Shown: piece after piece, positions 5,142 through 9,311 of the stretch
Layout of the letters: every line of letters begins with the position of its first letter
Numbering within the stretch: position 1 is the stretch's first letter
Origin: Bacteroidales bacterium UBA2764
GTDB taxonomy: Bacteria > Bacteroidota > Bacteroidia > Bacteroidales > Paludibacteraceae
Assembly: GCA_002352705.1 (NCBI GenBank)
Contig: DEIW01000030.1
Span: 21,597-30,907 of the forward strand
Direction of reading: 5' to 3'
Length of the DNA stretch: 9,311 nt
Notes under the pieces: model-generated
What the model was told of the DNA's origin: nothing
What the model saw: only the letters and a program-made list of their open reading frames with translations
Databases searched by the model: none
Position numbers and translations under genes: made by a program

Positions 5142-8100
5142 ATGCTATCAAATCGCACAATAGAATTAGTCCGATTGCAGGTGAATATCAAAGACGTTGT
5201 CTCTGATTATGCCACGCTCCAATCGTCTGGACGTAAGTTCAAGTGCTGCTGCCCGTTGCACAATGAAAAGACGCCGTCTTTCCATATTGATCCGGTGCGC
5301 AACACATGGCATTGCTTTGGTGCGTGCGGCGAAGGCGGTGACGCCATCTCCTTCATTGAGAAAAAGGAGAAGTTTTCATTCATCGAGGCCGTTCGTTTTC
5401 TTGCGAAGAAGCATAACATCCCTGTCGAGGAAGATACCCGCGAACGCACTCCCGAAGAGCAAGAGCAGGACAAACAACGTGAGTCCATGTTGATTGCCTA
5501 CGAGGTCATTCAGAAGTACTACGCGGCGAACATCCATAACCAGGACGAGGACGCTCGTGCTGCTTATGAGTACGCCAGTGAACGTTGGGGTATCGACCTC
5601 GTCGAAGAAAGCGGTATAGGCTATGCCTATGATGCTTGGGATGGCTTGCAGAAATACGCACAAAAGGAAGCGCTTTCTTTGCCATTGCTCCAGTCGATGG
5701 GACTGCTCAAACACTCGGATAAAACGCACCAAGAGTTCGACTTCTTCCGCGGTCGTATCATGATTCCTATTCGGAACAAGTACAATCGTATCATCGGATA
5801 CACAGCGCGTACGATGTCGAATGACGAGAACACCCCCAAGTATCTCAATACATCCAACAACGTGCTCTATCAGAAAAGCAACTCTATTTTCGGCATCGAG
5901 CAAGCTTGGCCTGCGGCTGCCAAGGAAGGTCGTTTTTATCTGGTCGAAGGAGCGCCGGACGTCCTTCGTTTGCAATCTATCGGCATCGACAATGCGGTGG
6001 CTTCACTTGGCTCCGATTGGACGAGTCAACAGCTCGACCTGCTCAAACGCTATGCTACCACTTTGTGCTTCCTGCCGGACGCTGATCGTCATAACATATC
6101 AGAGCATTACGGCACAGGCATCAAGAAGGTAATGATGACCGGTCGTAACGCAATGGCCGCAGGTTTCAAAGTGGTTGTCCGTGAGATACCCTTGGGCGCA
6201 GACGGTCAGAAAAATGACCCGGATTCATACTGCAAGAACGAGCGTATCTTCAACGAGTTACCCGAAGAAGATTTTGTCATCTGGTACGCAGACAAGCGCA
6301 TCCTGGATGCAGGCGATGCGGAGGTTAGTATCTCCATTATTGACGATATTGCCAATGTCGTAGCACTTTGCGACCAAGAACACGAACGTAACCTGTACAT
6401 CGACAAACTCATCAAGCTTGTACCGGGACGCAGCACTTGGAACAAAGCCGTTCGTGCCGCCGTACAACGTAAGACGGAGGCGCAGTTGCGTGATACTTCT
6501 ACGCCATCCAATCAAGATCTTTTGGAGCGCTACGGTTTCCAGCAAGTGGATAACCATTACGTTTCGCTGGGCGCAGATGGTAAGATGTTCTCGTGGTCGA
6601 ACTTCGTCCTCCGTCCACTCTTCCATATCCGTGACTCCATCAACGCTGTGCGTATCTTCGAATTGACCAACATGCGCGGCCAGAAAGAAATCATCGAACT
6701 CAAACAGGAAGATCTGACGAGTATGCAGAAGTTCTCTCAACGTATCGAAGGTCTCGGCAACTACCTCTGGACGGCATCTGCTGCACGGTTGACACAACTG
6801 AAGATGTATCTCTACGAAAACACCGAGACCGCCACCCGTATCGACCAACTCGGCTGGCAATCTGCGGGATTCTATGCGTTCGGTAATGGAGTGCTTGCTA
6901 ATGGTACGTGGTACCCGGTGGACGAATACGGTATCGTACGTCTGCCGGAACTCGGCAACCAATACTTACCCGCATTGTCCACCATCTACAAGCACGATAC
7001 CCAATTGTATCAGTTTGAACGCAGCTTTGTCCATCGGAACACCGGAGCCGTTTCGCTTCGCCGATACGTTGAGCAGCTAATATCCGTCTTCGGCGACAAT
7101 GCCATGATCGCCTTCTCGTTCTTATTGGCTACTCTCTTCCGTGATATCATCGTGACGCAGACTAAGTTCTTCCCGATGCTGAATATCTTCGGTCCAAAAG
7201 GTTCGGGTAAGTCCGAACTCGGTCACAGTCTCATGTCGTTCTTCATCTGCGAGAATACGCCTCCGAACATCCAGAACTCTACTCTTCCTGCATTGGCAGA
7301 CGCTGTCGCGCAATGTGCCAATGCGCTTGTTCATCTGGATGAGTTCAAGAACGGCATCGACCTTGACAAACGTGAGTTCCTCAAAGGTCTCTGGGATGGC
7401 ACCGGGCGTAACCGTATGAATATGGATAAGGATAAGAAACGTGAAGTAACCAAGGTTAACTCCGGTATTATCATCACCGGTCAGGAGATGGCTACAGCCG
7501 ACATCGCCTTGTTCTCACGCTTTATCTTCCTCAGCTTCCCGAAGTCCGAGTTCTCCAATGATGCTAAGGAACGCTTTCAACAGTTGGTCAATCTCCGCAA
7601 GTTGGGTTGCACGCACTTGACGCTGGAGATCCTGCGTCATCGTCCGCAGTTTGAGTCCAACTTTCGTGAAGCGTATAATCGTGCTTTTGATGATCTCCGT
7701 GATGCGCTGCAGAACTCGCCGGTAGAAGACCGTATCCTGCGGAACTGGGTTGTACCTCTCGCGGCCTGCTATGCACTTCGTTCGTCACTCGATTTGCCAT
7801 TCACGTACCAAGACCTGCTGCGCGTAGTCATTGACGGCGCGCTCCACCAAAACCGGCAGACCAAGAAGAACAACGAGTTGGCTACCTATTGGGACACCGT
7901 CAGCTACCTTCGCGGAACAGGTGACCTTGCGTACGAAGGCGATTACCGCGTTGAGTATGTCTCTGAACTCAACACCCGTGATCGTGAGTTATGTCGCTTC
8001 GAGCAACCTAAACGAGTGCTGTATCTAAAGATCAAGCAGACCGCTCAACTATATACCCTGCACGGACATCGTACCGGCGAACCGCTGCTGCCAAAGAACT

Positions 8101-8339
8101 CACTGGAGTACTATCTGGAGAACAGTCCTGCCTATCTCGGAAAGAAGATTGTGCGCTATAAGGATATCATCCAAGGAGTGCAACAGTATGAAACCAAAAC
8201 GGACGAACGAGGTAACACTCGTAATATTCAAAAGTCCAGCACGGAACTCTCTTATTGTTTCGACTACGACAAACTGGTTGAGCAATACGACATCAACCTG
8301 ATTCCGGAGGATACCATCCCGGACGAACAAACCGCATAA
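5142..8339 (+). CDS. Primase-ATPase: zinc-binding and TOPRIM primase fused to a P-loop helicase-type domain
   Basis: A 1065-residue replication protein. Residues 7-90 form a CHC2-type zinc-binding domain: C37, H40, C58 and C62, with EKTPSFHIDP and GEGGDAISF as in DnaG. Residues 120-260 resemble the DnaG core (GIGYAYDAWDGL, FFRGRIMIPIR, PKYLNTSNN). The TOPRIM domain has VEGAPDVL (E269) and LPDADRH (D313, D315), the metal-binding acidic set. Residues 460-670 are a less clear linker-like region. The ATPase has Walker A GPKGSGKS (684-691), Walker B LVHLDEF (D733, E734), a sensor-like IIITGQE (776-782) and a possible arginine finger R793 in LFSRFIFLSF. The last 180 residues are unrecognised. It would make primers and probably unwind DNA for the element's own replication. 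One oddity is that the second zinc pair is CFGAC (three residues between) instead of DnaG's CFGC. A candidate origin lies directly downstream. Confidence 0.9.
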   Translation: MLSNRTIELVRLQVNIKDVVSDYATLQSSGRKFKCCCPLHNEKTPSFHIDPVRNTWHCFGACGEGGDAISFIEKKEKFSFIEAVRFLAKKHNIPVEEDTRERTPEEQEQDKQRESMLIAYEVIQKYYAANIHNQDEDARAAYEYASERWGIDLVEESGIGYAYDAWDGLQKYAQKEALSLPLLQSMGLLKHSDKTHQEFDFFRGRIMIPIRNKYNRIIGYTARTMSNDENTPKYLNTSNNVLYQKSNSIFGIEQAWPAAAKEGRFYLVEGAPDVLRLQSIGIDNAVASLGSDWTSQQLDLLKRYATTLCFLPDADRHNISEHYGTGIKKVMMTGRNAMAAGFKVVVREIPLGADGQKNDPDSYCKNERIFNELPEEDFVIWYADKRILDAGDAEVSISIIDDIANVVALCDQEHERNLYIDKLIKLVPGRSTWNKAVRAAVQRKTEAQLRDTSTPSNQDLLERYGFQQVDNHYVSLGADGKMFSWSNFVLRPLFHIRDSINAVRIFELTNMRGQKEIIELKQEDLTSMQKFSQRIEGLGNYLWTASAARLTQLKMYLYENTETATRIDQLGWQSAGFYAFGNGVLANGTWYPVDEYGIVRLPELGNQYLPALSTIYKHDTQLYQFERSFVHRNTGAVSLRRYVEQLISVFGDNAMIAFSFLLATLFRDIIVTQTKFFPMLNIFGPKGSGKSELGHSLMSFFICENTPPNIQNSTLPALADAVAQCANALVHLDEFKNGIDLDKREFLKGLWDGTGRNRMNMDKDKKREVTKVNSGIIITGQEMATADIALFSRFIFLSFPKSEFSNDAKERFQQLVNLRKLGCTHLTLEILRHRPQFESNFREAYNRAFDDLRDALQNSPVEDRILRNWVVPLAACYALRSSLDLPFTYQDLLRVVIDGALHQNRQTKKNNELATYWDTVSYLRGTGDLAYEGDYRVEYVSELNTRDRELCRFEQPKRVLYLKIKQTAQLYTLHGHRTGEPLLPKNSLEYYLENSPAYLGKKIVRYKDIIQGVQQYETKTDERGNTRNIQKSSTELSYCFDYDKLVEQYDINLIPEDTIPDEQTA

Positions 8340-8345
8340 GAGAGG

Positions 8346-8376
8346 AAGCGCATGACCATTGGTTGTGCGCTTTTTT
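8346..8376 (+). terminator. Rho-independent terminator after the primase-ATPase
   Basis: AAGCGCA (8346-8352) pairs with TGCGCTT (8366-8372), with ACCATTGGT able to fold within the loop, followed by a run of six Ts (8371-8376). It starts seven bases after the stop codon and closes the rightward operon. Confidence 0.75.
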
Positions 8377-8407
8377 CGTGTCCTTGGGTTGATGGTCTTT
8401 TGCTGTG

Positions 8408-8540
8408 GTACACGCATTAACATCGTACACATTGTACACATTGCTTATTATCAGCAATTTATGCGCATAGACCAAGTAAACATCCGTTAACATTTGTAAA
8501 CATTGTTAACATTATATAAGAATATTAACATTGTTAAGGA
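8408..8540. repeat. Iteron-like array of GTnnACATT
   Basis: The 9-bp unit appears as GTACACATT at 8425 and 8434, GTAAACATC at 8476, GTTAACATT at 8486 and 8505, and GTAAACATT at 8496. Partial copies are near 8408 (GTACACGCATT) and 8525 (TTAACATTGTTAA). Neighbouring units are 9-10 bp apart, about one helical turn, so a protein could bind along one face. The array ends in AT-rich DNA at 8511-8560, suited to melting. Iterons of this kind define replication origins in many plasmids and phages; here that is inference from form and from the adjacent primase-ATPase. Confidence 0.65.
8440..8468. repeat. Inverted repeat and TGCGCA palindrome inside the iteron zone
   Basis: ATTGCT (8440-8445) and AGCAAT (8453-8458) flank a seven-base loop. 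Two bases later comes the perfect palindrome ATGCGCAT (8461-8468). The core TGCGCA is also found in the operator palindrome at 4644-4649, so the same regulator could touch both places. Confidence 0.4.
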
Positions 8541-8576
8541 TATATAGTTTTACTTAAATGCCTGTAAATCAATACT

Positions 8577-8600
8577 GTGTACGCTGTTAACGGTGTGTAC
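8577..8600. repeat. GTGTAC / GTTAAC / GTGTAC composite site
   Basis: GTGTAC (8577-8582), GCT, GTTAAC (8586-8591), GGT, GTGTAC (8595-8600). Two direct copies flank a perfect palindrome at 9-bp steps. The units are variants of the first half of the GTnnACATT iteron, so it is probably part of the same binding region. Confidence 0.5.
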
Positions 8601-8654
8601 TCCAAAATGTATGTGGTTTATATATTTTCTTTTATGTGCTTGTTTTTTTTGAGA

Positions 8655-8748
8655 GGTTACCGAAGGTTACCGCGCTGGTTGCTTTGGTAACTTTTTGTAA
8701 CCTTTCCCAGACTAAGGTGCTCGCGGCGCGGAAACGGGCAAGGTTACC
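8655..8748. repeat. GGTTACC repeat family
   Basis: GGTTACC occurs at 8655-8661, 8665-8671 (10 bp apart) and 8742-8748. GGTAAC (8686-8691) and GTAACC (8697-8702) lie in inverse orientation between them. The cluster follows a T-rich stretch (8636-8650) and is distinct from the GTnnACATT family, which suggests a second binding protein at the same candidate origin. Confidence 0.55.
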
Positions 8749-9030
8749 TCGTTGATCTTGCCCTCTACATGCTGACGCACGTGCTGTTCTCTTGTGGCTT
8801 TCCCGGAAGCGGCAAATGGTCCACTCCATAGGAAGTTCACTCTTCGCTGATGATGTGCTTATCCTGCTGATTCTATTTCCGGCGCGAAGTTAATACTTTC
8901 TCTCGATAAGCAAGGCTATACAAGTCGCCTCGAAAAATCTCCACACGCAGACGGTAGTATTTGTCGGTCGAGTCTTGCAACCAATCTCACCAAAGCACTT
9001 CGAATGCACCGTAAATAAAATTCAGCAATT

Positions 9031-9311
9031 ATGTACAAGCACATTTCACATCAGCAAAGTCAGTTAGAACTCCCTCTTTTATGGAGTGAATCATCCGTAG
9101 CCGCTCCCGTTATAGAAAGCCCCAAGAGCGAGGTTGTTAAAGAAATGGTACGATACACCTGCAGTGTTGAGGATTTCAAGGCGCAACAGGAACTCGAACG
9201 CGATTTGATGTCTGGTCGTGGTGCTTGGCTGTATAAGCAGTTAGAGCGTGAGCTTGCATGGGAGCGCGCACAACAAAAAGCCCTTGATAATATGATGGCT
9301 ATGAGAGCCGC
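9031..9311 (+). CDS. Unknown protein, N-terminal 93 residues only
   Basis: Open from ATG 9031 to the right edge, with no stop in 93 codons plus two bases. It begins MYKHISHQQSQLELPLLWSE, has a proline/serine-containing stretch to about residue 38, and then becomes highly charged and helical: EDFKAQQELERDLM, AWLYKQLERELAWERAQQKAL. The second half could form a coiled coil. There is no signal peptide or membrane segment. I do not recognise the family. It lies in the same direction as the primase-ATPase but beyond its terminator and the candidate origin, so it probably has its own promoter, which I could not place. Confidence 0.65.
   Translation, partial: MYKHISHQQSQLELPLLWSESSVAAPVIESPKSEVVKEMVRYTCSVEDFKAQQELERDLMSGRGAWLYKQLERELAWERAQQKALDNMMAMRA

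Larger units (their letters stand above)
8340..9030. other. Gene-free region holding a candidate replication origin
   Basis: About 690 bases with no supported gene. From 8408 to 8748 it is filled with three families of short repeats and AT-rich stretches (8511-8560 and 8610-8650), listed separately. From 8750 to 9030 base composition returns to normal and I see no repeat array. The frames there are short and lack good starts. No DnaA box matching TTATNCACA was seen. Confidence 0.6.

Noticed and set aside
5376..6962. Long minus-strand frames opposite the primase-ATPase (199 and 234 codons)
   Set aside because: They are mirror frames of a gene with clear zinc, TOPRIM and P-loop motifs; their translations show no domain.
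8408..8540. CRISPR array
   Set aside because: The repeats are only 9 bp, directly adjacent and without spacer-length unique sequence, which fits iterons and not CRISPR.
8632..8829. 65-codon minus-strand frame (MEWTICRFRESHK...)
   Set aside because: Its C-terminal third is just the translation of the GGTTACC repeats and T-rich DNA, and the rest shows no domain or start context.
8818..8895. Short plus-strand peptide starting MVHSIGSSLFADD
   Set aside because: Only 25 codons, with no ribosome-binding or promoter context and no recognisable feature.

Overview
The window looks like a chromosome/mobile-element junction from a member of the Bacteroidales (Bacteroidota). The evidence is as follows: promoters of the Bacteroides type (TTTG about 20 nt upstream of TAnnTTTG) at three places; start codons preceded by A-rich sequence rather than a Shine-Dalgarno motif; a PorZ-like beta-propeller protein of the type IX secretion family; and a primase-ATPase of a type I associate with Bacteroidales elements. 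Genus cannot be fixed from the sequence.

Left part (1-3562, minus strand, chromosomal in character): a two-gene operon. rdgB (house-cleaning ITP/XTP pyrophosphatase, start 3506) has its own promoter at 3531-3562. Its TGA overlaps the ATG of a long PorZ-like exported propeller protein as ATGA. That second gene stays open for 947 codons and runs off the left edge, and it contains a second copy of its own N-terminal module.

Junction (about 3563-4030): two bidirectional terminators are followed by a leftward-facing 3' end of a tRNA gene (acceptor strand plus T-arm only, 3673-3697) with no matching 5' half. This is what remains when an element integrates into a tRNA 3' end. A consensus leftward promoter at 3828-3859 points at the remnant and its terminator, so a short non-coding RNA of roughly 180 nt may be made. 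A striking alternating purine-pyrimidine tract lies at 3983-4022.

Element part (about 3700 to the right edge): a leftward XRE-type repressor-like gene (4034-4615) faces a rightward small basic helix-turn-helix-like gene (4838-5080). They are separated by an AT-rich control region carrying a 34-bp operator-like palindrome and further copies of the motif AATACGCA. The small gene is followed, after a 12-bp hairpin, by a 1065-residue primase-ATPase (zinc-binding domain, TOPRIM domain, P-loop ATPase) with a terminator directly after it. Beyond that lies a roughly 690-bp gene-free stretch (8340-9030). Its first 400 bases hold three families of short repeats (GTnnACATT, GTGTAC/GTTAAC, GGTTACC) beside AT-rich DNA, as in an iteron-type replication origin. 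A gene of unknown function starts at 9031 and leaves the window.

Taken together, the right two thirds look like a compact replication module: a CI/Cro-like switch, a primase-helicase and a candidate origin, carried by an integrated prophage, plasmid-like or conjugative element. No integrase, relaxase, capsid or conjugation gene is in the window, so the element type stays open.
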